Shown here piece after piece: positions 7,755 through 16,990 of a stretch of 51,335 nucleotides of DNA. Where the stretch lies: the NCBI GenBank assembly GCA_040513115.1, contig JBEVDW010000540.1, positions 1 through 51,335 on the forward strand. Direction: 5' to 3'. The translations under genes and the position numbers were made by a program. This stretch comes from DATELY01 sp040513115. GTDB lineage: Bacteria > Pseudomonadota > Gammaproteobacteria > Steroidobacterales > Steroidobacteraceae. The notes below the pieces were generated by a model that saw only the letters and a program-made list of their open reading frames with translations, was not told the DNA's origin and did not search any database. Positions within the stretch are counted from its first letter, which is position 1; every line of letters starts with the position of its first letter.

Positions 7755-8389
7755 GCGAGCCTCGACTCGGCAATCCAGTTCAGCAGGTGCTGCCGCAACT
7801 CGGTCAGGCGCGCATGAAAGAAGTGGTCGGCGCCTGCCAAGACGATCAACCGTGGGGCTTGCGGGAGGTTCTGTACCCACGAGCGGGTCGCATCCACCGG
7901 CACGAGATCGTCCTGATCGCCCTGTAGGATCAACCACGGACATCTGGGCAGTAAAGCCTCCGTGCCGGCGATTCGATCCACAGCGGGCGCAACCGTGACG
8001 AGCACCTCGGCTTGCTCTAGCACCGCGGCCCGGATCGCAACGGCACCGCCGAAGGAAAAGCCACCGAGCCAGAGTGCGCGTTGCGGAAATCGTGCGCGCA
8101 TCCAATGAATCGCTGCGCGCGCATCCTCCGTCTCGCCTACGCCGTCAGCAAATTGACCCGCACTGGCTTCGACGCCGCGAAAGTTGAAACGCAGCGCCGG
8201 CATGCCCACTTCCAACAAGGCGCGCGCAACCGTGTACACGACCTTGTTGTTCATGGTGCCGCCGTAGAGCGGATGCGGATGACAGACCACGGCAAAGGCA
8301 CGACCCGTGTCGTTCGCAGGGACTTCCAACAGTGCTTCCAGCGGACCGGCGGGACCGGCAATGGTTTCCTGGCTTCGACGCGCGCTCAT
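7751..8389 (-). CDS. alpha/beta hydrolase (small dienelactone-hydrolase-like type)
   Basis: This 212-residue protein has CHPHPLYGGTMNNKVVYTVARAL near the N-terminus, FNFRGVEASAG, the nucleophile elbow GGFSFGG with Ser112, a VDRIAGTEALLPRCPWLILQGDQDDLVP strand carrying the likely acid, and GADHFFHARL with the catalytic His. This subfamily is common in proteobacteria and its substrate is unknown. It has no signal peptide, so it acts in the cytoplasm. It is the first gene of a two-gene unit with the TerB-fold protein. A 106-base spacer separates it from the divergent aminotransferase gene. Confidence 0.88.
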   Translation of the reverse strand: MSARRSQETIAGPAGPLEALLEVPANDTGRAFAVVCHPHPLYGGTMNNKVVYTVARALLEVGMPALRFNFRGVEASAGQFADGVGETEDARAAIHWMRARFPQRALWLGGFSFGGAVAIRAAVLEQAEVLVTVAPAVDRIAGTEALLPRCPWLILQGDQDDLVPVDATRSWVQNLPQAPRLIVLAGADHFFHARLTELRQHLLNWIAESRLA

Positions 8390-8495
8390 GCTCGGGACAG
8401 ATATCTGAGTTGTGAATTGAACAGTGTAAGGATGTGGACTACCGCATTCGCAATGGCTTATATCTCACGGCTGACGCGTCATACCTCAGCAACGT

Positions 8496-9713
8496 ATGCC
8501 CTTGTCCGTCATCGAGCGCGAAGCGCTCGTCTGCGCGAAAAACTATCATCCGCTGCCGGTGGTGCTGGTGCGCGGTGCGGGCGCTTACGTCTGGGATACG
8601 GACGGACGACGCTATCTCGACATGATGAGCGCCTACTCGGCGGTGAGTCATGGACACTGTCATCCGCAGTTGGTCGCCGCACTGACCGAACAGGCCCAGC
8701 GGTTGAGCATCGTCTCGCGAGCCTTCCACAGCGTACATCTGGGCGCGTTCCTCGAACGCTTGTGCGCCATGACGCGCATGGACATGGCCTTACCCATGAA
8801 CACGGGTGCGGAGGCAGTCGAAACGGCCCTCAAAGCAGCCCGCAAATGGGCTTACACCGTCAAAGGAGTTGTTGAAGATCAAGCCGAGATCATCGCGTGC
8901 GAGGGTAACTTCCATGGGCGCACGCTGGGGGCGCTGGCGCTGTCGACCGAGGCACCGTATCGCGCGGGCTTCGGTCCCTTCATGCCGGGTGTGCGCATCG
9001 TCCCCTTTGGTGACGTTGCTGCACTGGAACAAGCGATGACGGCGAACACTGCCGCCTTCATCGTCGAGCCCATTCAGGGCGAAGCGGGTATCCGCGTGCC
9101 ACCGGAAGGTTATCTCCGCGCGTGTGCGGACGTGTGCCGCAAGCATCGCGTGTTGCTCATCGCCGATGAGATTCAAAGCGGCCTCGGCCGCACGGGCCGC
9201 TTGCTGGCGTGCGACCACGATGGCGTTCGGCCCGACGGCCTCATCCTTGGCAAGGCACTGGGTGGCGGTTTGCTGCCCGTCTCCATGTTTCTGGCCCATC
9301 GCGAGCTGATGGACGTATTCAAACCGGGTGATCACGGCAGCACGTTCGGCGGCAATCCACTCGCTGCAGCGGTGGGCCTCGCTGCTTTGCAAGTACTGGA
9401 AGATGAGCGCTTGAGCGAGCGCAGCGCTAGCCTCGGCACGCAACTGCTGCAACGACTCCACACGCTGAGCAGCCCGTTGATCCGCGAGATCCGCGGGCGA
9501 GGCCTGTGGATCGGAGTCGACTTCGACCCGCGGCACGTCAGCGCGCGCGAAGTCGCCGAAGCGCTGCTCGCCCGGGGCCTTCTCACCAAGGAAACTCACG
9601 AGACTGTCATTCGTCTCGCGCCACCCCTCGTGATCGAGGAAGCGGACCTGCAGTGGGCATGCGATCAACTGATCGAAGTGGTCAGGGTGTTGGAGCGGCG
9701 GCCGGCAGCGTGA
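8496..9713 (+). CDS. rocD: ornithine--oxo-acid aminotransferase
   Basis: This 405-residue class III PLP aminotransferase moves the delta-amino group of ornithine to 2-oxoglutarate, giving glutamate semialdehyde, which feeds proline or glutamate. The start VCAKNYHPLPVVLVRGAGAYVWDTDG and LDMMSAYSAVSHGHCHP are characteristic of ornithine aminotransferase. NTGAEAVETALKAARKW, IIACEGNFHGRT, LIADEIQSGLGRTG and LGKALGGG (Lys253 binds PLP) complete the fold. GDHGSTFGGNP follows. It is monocistronic, and its last 32 bases overlap the convergent sensor gene. A link with proC is metabolic, not operonic. Confidence 0.92.
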   Translation: MPLSVIEREALVCAKNYHPLPVVLVRGAGAYVWDTDGRRYLDMMSAYSAVSHGHCHPQLVAALTEQAQRLSIVSRAFHSVHLGAFLERLCAMTRMDMALPMNTGAEAVETALKAARKWAYTVKGVVEDQAEIIACEGNFHGRTLGALALSTEAPYRAGFGPFMPGVRIVPFGDVAALEQAMTANTAAFIVEPIQGEAGIRVPPEGYLRACADVCRKHRVLLIADEIQSGLGRTGRLLACDHDGVRPDGLILGKALGGGLLPVSMFLAHRELMDVFKPGDHGSTFGGNPLAAAVGLAALQVLEDERLSERSASLGTQLLQRLHTLSSPLIREIRGRGLWIGVDFDPRHVSAREVAEALLARGLLTKETHETVIRLAPPLVIEEADLQWACDQLIEVVRVLERRPAA

Positions 9714-10383
9714 TCGCTACGTTGTAACCAGCACCGGCCGCGCCCATTGAGTCGGTCTCACCCTTCATTCGCGCAACCAGCTTGCGGATGACGTGCAAAT
9801 GGAATTGCTCCCCTCTGCCTGCGCTCGAGTCCGACGCTGCCGCGAGCGGGCGCGTATCGCTGAACTGCAACAGCACCCGAGATTCCAGCGGATGGATCGA
9901 AATCGCGAGCTGGCCGTCGACGCCGGCATGATCGATGGCATCGGTCGTCAGACACAACGCAATCATCCGTAAGTGATGCGGACGCCCGCGCACGAACGCC
10001 GTCGCGGGTGCATCGAGCTGCATCCGCACGCCAGCCACGGCCGCATCGCTGTTGAGGAATCGCGTGACCTCCCGAAGGAGCGCTGCCAGGTCCAGCGGCT
10101 GTTCGTTCACGTTCTCGGGCGCGACCCGTTCGATGGCCCGCTCCAATGCAATCTCCTGCGCTGCAGAGGCTTGCCGCACGATCTGCAGATAGCGCTGGGC
10201 CTTGTCCACGGGAAACGGCGTCATGGCGACGACGCGGTTGATTGCCTCGAGGCCGGCGTGCAACGGCTGCAGGCCATTTCTGATCTCGTGCAGCAGCGCG
10301 CGTCGACAGCGCAGCAGCACCTGCGTGTGCAGTGCCTGTTCGAGAAGTGCCTCCTCCACCGAGCTCTCTTCGGGCGCGCTCAT
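9682..10383 (-). CDS. histidine-kinase-like protein with degenerate ATPase region
   Basis: This 233-residue protein has an H-box-like segment LLHEIRNGLQPLHAGLEAI (His32) and a two-helix dimerisation region. A reduced HATPase-like part follows (VNEQPLDLAALLREVTRFLNSD, then HLHVIRKLVARMKGETDSMGAAGAGYNVAITLP). The usual N-box Asn and the DxGxG motif are not evident, so ATP binding and autophosphorylation are doubtful. It may act as a phosphotransfer or dimerisation partner. Its ATG overlaps the stop of the receiver-domain gene upstream (ATGA), so they are a coupled pair. No transmembrane segment is visible. Confidence 0.75.
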   Translation of the reverse strand: MSAPEESSVEEALLEQALHTQVLLRCRRALLHEIRNGLQPLHAGLEAINRVVAMTPFPVDKAQRYLQIVRQASAAQEIALERAIERVAPENVNEQPLDLAALLREVTRFLNSDAAVAGVRMQLDAPATAFVRGRPHHLRMIALCLTTDAIDHAGVDGQLAISIHPLESRVLLQFSDTRPLAAASDSSAGRGEQFHLHVIRKLVARMKGETDSMGAAGAGYNVAITLPAAAPTP

Positions 10384-10904
10384 CGCGGAGAGGCCGGTGG
10401 CAGGCCTTCGATCAGCCCGCGTATCTCGTCCAGCTCGATGGGCTTAACGAGATGATGATCGATGCCAGCATCACGTGAACGCTCGCGGTCACTTTCCTGC
10501 CCCCAGCCCGTGAGCGCCACGACGATCGGGCGGCGCGGCAGATCCAACGCGCGGATGCGACGGGTGGCCTCGATGCCATCGAGGTTCGGCATGCCGATGT
10601 CCATGAAGATGAAGTCCGGCGCGAACGTTTGCGCCGCCTCGACGGCCTGCAGCCCATCATGCACGGCCTGCACCTCATGCCCTAGCAGCTCGAGCAGCAT
10701 GGCAAGAGACATCGCGGCATCCGTGTTGTCGTCTGCGACCAGCACGCGGCGCGCGCTGGCCGCAGCCTCGCGGTCCGATGTGTTCATCTCTGCAGCGTCC
10801 GATACAGCGGTATTCGATGGCAACCACACCAAGAAGGTACTCCCGAGATTGGGACCTGCGCTACGCGCGGGGACATAACCATCGTGCATTTCCACCAGGT
10901 TCAT
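10380..10904 (-). CDS. receiver-domain protein with remnant of a hybrid histidine kinase
   Basis: This 174-residue protein contains one receiver domain (about 52-168): ADDN acidic pocket, Asp102 in FIFMDIGMPN, a Thr in ALTGWG, and Lys154 in LVKPIE. The first 30 residues, NLVEMHDGYVPARSAGPNLGSTFLVWLP, look like the last strands of a HATPase_c domain of a hybrid kinase. The upstream frame hits a TAG after ten codons, and the rest of the kinase is missing. The gene therefore appears to be the 3' stump of a hybrid kinase left after a deletion, now paired with the small kinase-like gene. MNTSDREA at residue 40 is a possible start that would omit the remnant. Confidence 0.8.
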   Translation of the reverse strand: MNLVEMHDGYVPARSAGPNLGSTFLVWLPSNTAVSDAAEMNTSDREAAASARRVLVADDNTDAAMSLAMLLELLGHEVQAVHDGLQAVEAAQTFAPDFIFMDIGMPNLDGIEATRRIRALDLPRRPIVVALTGWGQESDRERSRDAGIDHHLVKPIELDEIRGLIEGLPPASPR

Positions 10905-10967
10905 TGGAGTTGGACGTAGACCTGGGCGTAATTGCCACTAATGTCCGGAACGCAATCTCAGTTCCCT

Positions 10968-12863
10968 TCAGCGAGCTCGATAGCGCAAGCCGAAGCCGTA
11001 CTCGAAAGCCTGTGCACTATGCGCGGCCACTGGCCCTCGTGGCCACACCAGCGGAAGGCGGCCACGGAAGTCATGGGCGCGAGAACCGTCGGCGCGCGTG
11101 AACAGTACGTCGGCAATCCCACCGCCCTCGCCGCCCGGCAGCCATGCGACCACGAACGCGTCGGACGCTTTGAGCTCCTCTTCGATCCACAACGGCCGTC
11201 CGGTCAGCAGGACAGCGACGACGGGAATGCGCTGCGCGCGCAGCTTACGCAGCAGGGCGAGATCGCGTTTGCTGCCGGGTTGATACTCCAGCGTCTTCAC
11301 GTCGCCGAAGAATTCAGCATACGGTCCCTCGCCGAAGACGACGATCGCCACGTCCGGTCGCTCGCTGAAATCGCCCATCGGGCTGAGCGATGTCGCGCCT
11401 CCCGCAGCGGCGACCGCAGCACGGATGCCGTCGTAGATCGATTGCGCGTTGGGGAAGTGACTATTGTTCAGATCACGGCCCTGCCATGTCAGGCTCCAGC
11501 CGCCGCATTGCTTGGGTATGTTGTCTGCGCCGTCACCGGCGACCAACACGCGCTGCTTCGGTCGCAACGGCAGCAGGCCGTCTGCGTTCTTGAGCAGCAC
11601 GAGCGACTCCCGCACGGCTTGGCGCGCGCTGGCTCGATGCTCTGGCGCGCCCAATCGATTCCATTCGCCTGCGAGTGGGCGGCTCGAAGGCTTGCCCGCA
11701 TCGAATAGTCCGGCGCGCAGCTTCAGCCGCAGCACGCGCCGAACCGCTTCATCGAGGCGCGTCATCGGAATGACGCCGCTGCGAACCTGGTCCAGCGTGT
11801 TGGCGTGGAAGGCGCGCCACTCGTCGGCCGCCATCACGAGGTCGACGCCTGCATTGATGGCAGCGGCACAGCTGCCCTTGTGGCAGCCGGGCAGTTGCTC
11901 GTGTCCGTTCCAATCACCGACGACCACGCCATCGAAGTGCCATCGTTTACGCAGCACATCACTCAGCAATCCTTCATGGCCGTGCAGCTTCCGGCCCTGC
12001 CAGCTCGATAGTGAAGCCATGATCGTCTGCACACCGGCTTCGAGCGCAATGGGATAAGCCGCCGCGTGCACATCGCGCAGCTCACGCTCGTCTTCGACGT
12101 TGTCACCCTGGTCGCGACCGTCGCGCGTGCCGCCGTCACCAACGAAGTGCTTGGCGGAAGCGATCACGTGCGGACCGCGCAAGAAGTCCTTCGTGCCCGG
12201 TTGGCCTTGCAAGCCGAGCACCATTTCGCGTGTGTACTGGCGGACGATGTCGGGACGATCCGCATACGCTTCATACGTGCGTCCCCAGCGCGGGTCCTGC
12301 ACGACGGAGAGCGTCGGCGCAAAGCTCCAGTCGTGCCCCGTGACGCGGACTTCGTTGGCAGTGATCCGCGCGATCTTGCGAATCAGCTCGGGATCCCGTG
12401 CGGCGCCGAGCCCGATGTTGTGCGGGAACAGCGTGGCGCCCTTCACGTAGCTGTGACCATGCACAGCGTCCATTCCCCAGAGCACGGGGATGGCCTGCTT
12501 ACCGCCGCTCGTATCCATCGACGCTGCGTAGTAGTCGTCCGCCGCCACGAGCCACGCTTGCGGCGGCACCGGATCGTTCTTCACCGCACTCAAATTGCCG
12601 CCGGTGAGAATCGCGCCGAGGTGGTACTGCCGGACATCATCGACAGACGCGTTGTTGGTGTTGGCGATGATGATCTGCCCGACTTTCTCTTCGACCGTGA
12701 GTTGCGCGAGTAGCGAGTCGATGCGGGATTCGAGTGCCGCATCGTGCAGATTGGGTGGATGGACTTCGGGCCAGAGGTCGGGGTGGATGGTGGAAGGCGG
12801 TTCGGCGTGCGCTGCGCTCGTCAAAAGAGCTGCCGCCAGAGTTCCCCGGAGAACGCGCTTCAC
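10968..12863 (-). CDS. secreted glycoside hydrolase family 3 beta-glucosidase, short form
   Basis: This 631-residue protein has a signal peptide (MKRVLRGTLAAALLTSAAHA). The GH3 N-terminal barrel shows IPVLWGMDAVHGH, PTLSVVQDPRWGRTYEAY, ASAKHFVGDGGT and the nucleophile loop VVVGDWNGH (Asp near residue 313). The C-terminal alpha/beta sandwich starts near SARQAVRESLVLLKNADGLLPL and carries VFGEGPYAE. It resembles ExoP/CdxA-type exo-1,3/1,4-glucanases, but those are usually above 800 residues. Here the protein ends right after the sandwich (FEYGFGLRY), lacking the extra C-terminal module. It releases glucose from beta-glucans, probably in the periplasm. Its start overlaps the stop of the DUF3683 gene by four bases. 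Confidence 0.9.
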   Translation of the reverse strand: MKRVLRGTLAAALLTSAAHAEPPSTIHPDLWPEVHPPNLHDAALESRIDSLLAQLTVEEKVGQIIIANTNNASVDDVRQYHLGAILTGGNLSAVKNDPVPPQAWLVAADDYYAASMDTSGGKQAIPVLWGMDAVHGHSYVKGATLFPHNIGLGAARDPELIRKIARITANEVRVTGHDWSFAPTLSVVQDPRWGRTYEAYADRPDIVRQYTREMVLGLQGQPGTKDFLRGPHVIASAKHFVGDGGTRDGRDQGDNVEDERELRDVHAAAYPIALEAGVQTIMASLSSWQGRKLHGHEGLLSDVLRKRWHFDGVVVGDWNGHEQLPGCHKGSCAAAINAGVDLVMAADEWRAFHANTLDQVRSGVIPMTRLDEAVRRVLRLKLRAGLFDAGKPSSRPLAGEWNRLGAPEHRASARQAVRESLVLLKNADGLLPLRPKQRVLVAGDGADNIPKQCGGWSLTWQGRDLNNSHFPNAQSIYDGIRAAVAAAGGATSLSPMGDFSERPDVAIVVFGEGPYAEFFGDVKTLEYQPGSKRDLALLRKLRAQRIPVVAVLLTGRPLWIEEELKASDAFVVAWLPGGEGGGIADVLFTRADGSRAHDFRGRLPLVWPRGPVAAHSAQAFEYGFGLRYRAR

Positions 12864-15800
12864 ACCAACACGCGCTCGATCCCGCCGCTGTTCGCGCGCT
12901 GCACGTACTGCGGCAACCAGTTCTCGCCGAGCACGTGCTTCGCGATCTCCACGACGATGTAATCCGCATCGAGATTCGCATCATCGTTGTAGCGCTTGAG
13001 GCCCTGCAGGCAGGAAGGGCAGGACGTCAGCACCTTCACATCGCCTTTGAAGCCGTCCGCGCGCACCTTGTCCGCTCCGATACGGATCTCGTGTTCCTTG
13101 CGAAAGCGCACTTGCGTCGCGATGTCGGGTCGCGAGACCGCGAACGTGCCCGATTCGCCGCAGCAGCGATCATTCTTGTCGATGTGACCGTTCACCTTCT
13201 CGTTCATGAGCGTGTTCACGACCTTCATCGGGTCGTAGCTCTTCATCGGCGAATGACATGGGTCGTGATACATGTAGCGCACGCCCGTGACACCTTCGAG
13301 CCTGACGCCGCGTTCCATCAAGTACTCGTGGATGTCGACGATGCGACAACCCGGGAAGATTTCTTCGAATTCATAATGCTGCAACTGATCGAAGCATGTG
13401 CCGCAGCTCACGACCACAGTCTTGATATCGAGGTAATTGAGCGTGTTCGCGACGCGATGAAACAGCACGCGATTGTCGGTGATCATCTTCTCCGCTTTAT
13501 CCGACTGTCCGGCGCCACGTTGCGGATAGCCACAGCACAAATAGCCCGGAGGCAACACAGTCTGCACTCCTACGTGCCACAGCATCGCCTGCGTGGCGAG
13601 TCCGACTTGCGAGAACAAGCGCTCCGATCCGCAGCCCGGAAAGTAAAACACCGCTTCGCTGTCGCCCGTCGTCGCTTTCGGATCGCGGATGATCGGCACG
13701 TAGCGTGAGTCTTCGATATCCAGCAACGCACGTGCCGTGCGTTTCGGCAGACCGCCCGGCATCTTCTTGTTGATGAAGTGCACCACCTGTTCTTTGACTG
13801 GCGCTTTGCCGGTGGTAGCGGGAGGCCGCTTCGTCTGTACCGAAGCGATCGCGCCGAGCGCACGATTACCCATGCGTTGCGCTTTGAATCCCCAATCGAG
13901 CATCACCTTGCGCGTGAGCTTGATGGTCTCCGGGTTCGTCGCATTCAAGAAGAACATCGAAGCTGCCGTGCCGGCGTTGAAGCGCTTCTTGCCCATGCGC
14001 CGCAGCAGATCCTTCATCGCCATGGACACGTCGCCGAAGTCGATGTCCACCGGACAGGGTTTCTCGCATCGATGACACACGGTGCAGTGGTCGGCCACAT
14101 CCGAGAACTCATCCCAGTGCCGAATCGACACCCCGCGACGGGTTTGCTCTTCGTACAGGAACGCTTCGATCAAGAGCGACGTCGCGAGAATCTTGTTGCG
14201 GGGTGAGTAGAGCAAGTTCGCACGCGGCACATGCGTCGTGCAGACCGGCTTGCACTTGCCACAGCGCAGACAATCCTTGATTGCGTCGGAAATCGAATTG
14301 ATGTCCGACTGCTGCATGATGAGCGACTCGTGGCCCATCAAGTTGAAGCTGGGTGTATACGCATAACGCAGATCACCGCCCGGCAGCAGCTTGCCCTTGT
14401 TGAAACGGCCTTCGGGATCGACGCGCTCCTTGTATTGCCGGAAGTCGAGCGTTTCCGCATCCGTCAGGAACTCGAGCTTGGTAATGCCGATGCCATGCTC
14501 GCCGGAAATCACGCCGTTCAAGTCGCGCGCGATCTGCATGATGCGCGCGACGGCACGGTTGGCCTCCTGCAGCATCTCGTAGTCGTCCGAGTTCACCGGG
14601 ATATTGGTATGCACGTTGCCGTCGCCGGCGTGCATGTGCAGGGCTACCCAGACGCGCGAGCGCAGAATGCGCTTGTGAATGGCCTCGGCGTGCGTGAGCG
14701 TGGGCACGAACGCTGCGCCCATGAACAAGCGCCGCAGGTGCGCACGGATCTCAGACTTCCAGGAGGCGCGGATCGAACGATCCTGCACGACATCGAAGAC
14801 ACGCACGTTCGGCTCGCGTTCGATGCGCCTTTCAAAGTCGCCTCGCACCGGCTCATAGCCAAGACGTGACAAGCGCGGCAATGCATCGCGCAGCGGCATA
14901 TCGAGATGCTGCGCCAGGAACGTCCAGCGCTCCCGGGTCGCCGCGATGATCTCCTGCGCCTGAATCTGACGCTCGCCAATCACTTCCGCGCGATCGAGGC
15001 GCACGGTTTCGGGATCGTCCGTCTTCGCCAGCTCGATCTCGCCAGCAAAGTACTCGGACAGTACATCGAGGAATGCGAGCTTGTTCTTGAACGACAGCTC
15101 GACGTTGATGCGCTCGATGGCGTCGGTGTACTCGCCCATGCGCTGGAGCGGGATCACCACGTCTTCGTTGATCTTGAACGCGTTCGTGTGTTTGGCGATC
15201 GCGGCGGTGCGCGAGCGATCCGCCCAGAATTTCTTGCGTGCATCGGCGTTCACAGCCGTGAAGCCCTCACCTGCCCGCCCGTTGGCGAGCCGCACGACTT
15301 CCGAGGCTGCACGCGCGACCGCGCCTTCATCGTCACCGACGATATCCCCGATCAACACCATCTTCGGCAGCGAGCCGCGACGTGACTTCGTCGCGTAACC
15401 GACCGCGCGCAGATAACGTTCATCCAGGTGCTCGAGACCGGCGAGTTGCACGCCGCTCGTACGTGCCTGGCCATCGAGGTAGTCCTTGATCTCGACGATC
15501 GAGGGGATCGCGTGTCGCGCCTGGCCGAAAAATTCCAGGCATACGGTGCGCGTATGCCCAGGCATTTTGTGTAGCACCCAGCGTGCGGCCGTCACGATGC
15601 CGTCGCAGCCTTCTTTCTGCACGCCCGGCAGACCACCGAGGAATTTATCGGTGACGTCCTTGCCCAGCAGCTCCTTGCGGAAGCTTCGCCCTTCGATCGC
15701 CAGCCGCTCTTGCCGCAGCACACGAGCGCGCTCCGGTGCATCGCGTCCGTCCTTCCACACCAATTGGAAGTCCGCACGTTCGACTTCGTGGATCTTGCCG

Positions 15801-16825
15801 CGGTTGTGCGCGAGACGCGTGACCTCCAGCCAGTTGCCGTCCGGATCGACCATGCGCCACCACGCCAGATTGTCGACCGCGGTGCCCCACAACACGGCTT
15901 TCTTGCCGCCCGCATTCATGGCGACGTTGCCGCCGATCCAGGAGGCATCCGCGGATGTCGGATCGACGGCAAAGACGAAGCCCGCGTGTTCAGCGGCATC
16001 GGCAACACGCCGCGTCACCACACCGGCTTCCGAGAAGATTGTCGGCACGCTGCCTTCCACACCCGGCAGACTCGACAACTCGGCGGCGCTCAGCTGTTCG
16101 AGCTTTTCCGTGTTGATGACGGCCGCTCGGGTCGTCAACGGCACCGCGCCGCCGGTGTAGCCCGTACCGCCGCCGCGTGGAATCACGGTCAAGCCCAATT
16201 CCACGCAGTCGCGCACCAGACCCGGAATTTCGTCCTCCGCATCCGGGCTCAGCACCAGGAACGGGTATTCGACACGCCAGTCGGTGGCATCCGTAACGTG
16301 CGACACGCGTGCATACGCATCGAAGCGCAGGTTGTCTGCGCGCGTATGACGCAGCAGCAAGCGACGAGCGCGCTTGCGCACCGAGATCATCTCTTCGAAG
16401 TCGAACGCAAAGGCGTCCACCGCCTTGCGCGCGGCTGCAAGCAGCAAGCCGACTTTCCGATCGCGCTCTGCATCCTCCGCATCCCGGCGCTTCTCGATCT
16501 CGTGCAGACGGTGGTTCAGCGCGTCCACCAACATGCGCCGGCGTTTGGGGTTGTCGATCAGGTCATCCTGCAGATACGGATTGCGCTGTACGACCCAGAT
16601 GTCGCCCAGGACCTCGTACAACATGCGCGCCGAGCGACCCGTGCGCCGTTCCGTGCGCAACGCATGCAGCACCTGCCACATCGGCTCGCCCAACAGGCGC
16701 ACCACGATCTCTCGATCCGAGAAGGAGGTGTAGTTGTAGGGAATCTCACGCAGACGCGCGGGCGGCTCAGGAATGACCGCGTGCTCGGGCTCGATGGGTT
16801 CCAGCGGCAGGGACAGGTTCATCAA
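12860..16825 (-). CDS. DUF3683 / FAD-linked oxidase / Fe-S cysteine-rich fusion oxidoreductase
   Basis: This 1321-residue fusion has, in order, DUF3683 (about 30-185); an FAD-binding PCMH domain with PRGGGTGYTGGAVP near residue 213; an FAD-oxidase C-terminal domain with HMHAGDGNVHTNIPV; two 4Fe-4S motifs, CLRCGKCKPVC (near 851) and CTVCHRCEKPCPVD (near 914); and two CCG domains, CCGYPQRGAG (near 1093) and CCGESGTFA (near 1218). This layout joins GlcD-like and GlcF-like subunits in one chain, as in Dld-type D-2-hydroxyacid (D-lactate or glycolate) dehydrogenases that pass electrons to quinone. The exact substrate is not shown. It has no signal peptide, and the next gene is a GH3 glucosidase. 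Confidence 0.93.
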   Translation of the reverse strand: MMNLSLPLEPIEPEHAVIPEPPARLREIPYNYTSFSDREIVVRLLGEPMWQVLHALRTERRTGRSARMLYEVLGDIWVVQRNPYLQDDLIDNPKRRRMLVDALNHRLHEIEKRRDAEDAERDRKVGLLLAAARKAVDAFAFDFEEMISVRKRARRLLLRHTRADNLRFDAYARVSHVTDATDWRVEYPFLVLSPDAEDEIPGLVRDCVELGLTVIPRGGGTGYTGGAVPLTTRAAVINTEKLEQLSAAELSSLPGVEGSVPTIFSEAGVVTRRVADAAEHAGFVFAVDPTSADASWIGGNVAMNAGGKKAVLWGTAVDNLAWWRMVDPDGNWLEVTRLAHNRGKIHEVERADFQLVWKDGRDAPERARVLRQERLAIEGRSFRKELLGKDVTDKFLGGLPGVQKEGCDGIVTAARWVLHKMPGHTRTVCLEFFGQARHAIPSIVEIKDYLDGQARTSGVQLAGLEHLDERYLRAVGYATKSRRGSLPKMVLIGDIVGDDEGAVARAASEVVRLANGRAGEGFTAVNADARKKFWADRSRTAAIAKHTNAFKINEDVVIPLQRMGEYTDAIERINVELSFKNKLAFLDVLSEYFAGEIELAKTDDPETVRLDRAEVIGERQIQAQEIIAATRERWTFLAQHLDMPLRDALPRLSRLGYEPVRGDFERRIEREPNVRVFDVVQDRSIRASWKSEIRAHLRRLFMGAAFVPTLTHAEAIHKRILRSRVWVALHMHAGDGNVHTNIPVNSDDYEMLQEANRAVARIMQIARDLNGVISGEHGIGITKLEFLTDAETLDFRQYKERVDPEGRFNKGKLLPGGDLRYAYTPSFNLMGHESLIMQQSDINSISDAIKDCLRCGKCKPVCTTHVPRANLLYSPRNKILATSLLIEAFLYEEQTRRGVSIRHWDEFSDVADHCTVCHRCEKPCPVDIDFGDVSMAMKDLLRRMGKKRFNAGTAASMFFLNATNPETIKLTRKVMLDWGFKAQRMGNRALGAIASVQTKRPPATTGKAPVKEQVVHFINKKMPGGLPKRTARALLDIEDSRYVPIIRDPKATTGDSEAVFYFPGCGSERLFSQVGLATQAMLWHVGVQTVLPPGYLCCGYPQRGAGQSDKAEKMITDNRVLFHRVANTLNYLDIKTVVVSCGTCFDQLQHYEFEEIFPGCRIVDIHEYLMERGVRLEGVTGVRYMYHDPCHSPMKSYDPMKVVNTLMNEKVNGHIDKNDRCCGESGTFAVSRPDIATQVRFRKEHEIRIGADKVRADGFKGDVKVLTSCPSCLQGLKRYNDDANLDADYIVVEIAKHVLGENWLPQYVQRANSGGIERVLV

Positions 16826-16863
16826 TGGGTCCGGGAAAAGGTGGACGGCGATTGTAGAGCAAG

Positions 16864-16977
16864 AAGGCGCTGGGCTATTGGGGTTGGGGCGGTAGACGTT
16901 AGGCGTTAGGCGTTAGGATCATCACCTTGCCTTCTGAGTTCTGTCTCCTAACCCAATGCCCAATAGCCCAGTGCCTT
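16864..16977. repeat. long-gap inverted repeat with internal GCGTTAG heptamers
   Basis: AAGGCGCTGGGCTATTGGG (16864-16882) is mirrored by the complement at 16959-16977 with one mismatch. Between the arms the heptamer GCGTTAG is repeated about three times (16896-16917). It fills the spacer between the divergent DUF3683 gene and yceH, so it must overlap or sit beside both promoters. A related GCGTTAGGTGTTA occurs at 43031-43043. Confidence 0.75.
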
Positions 16978-16990
16978 CCTCCCCTTAAAA

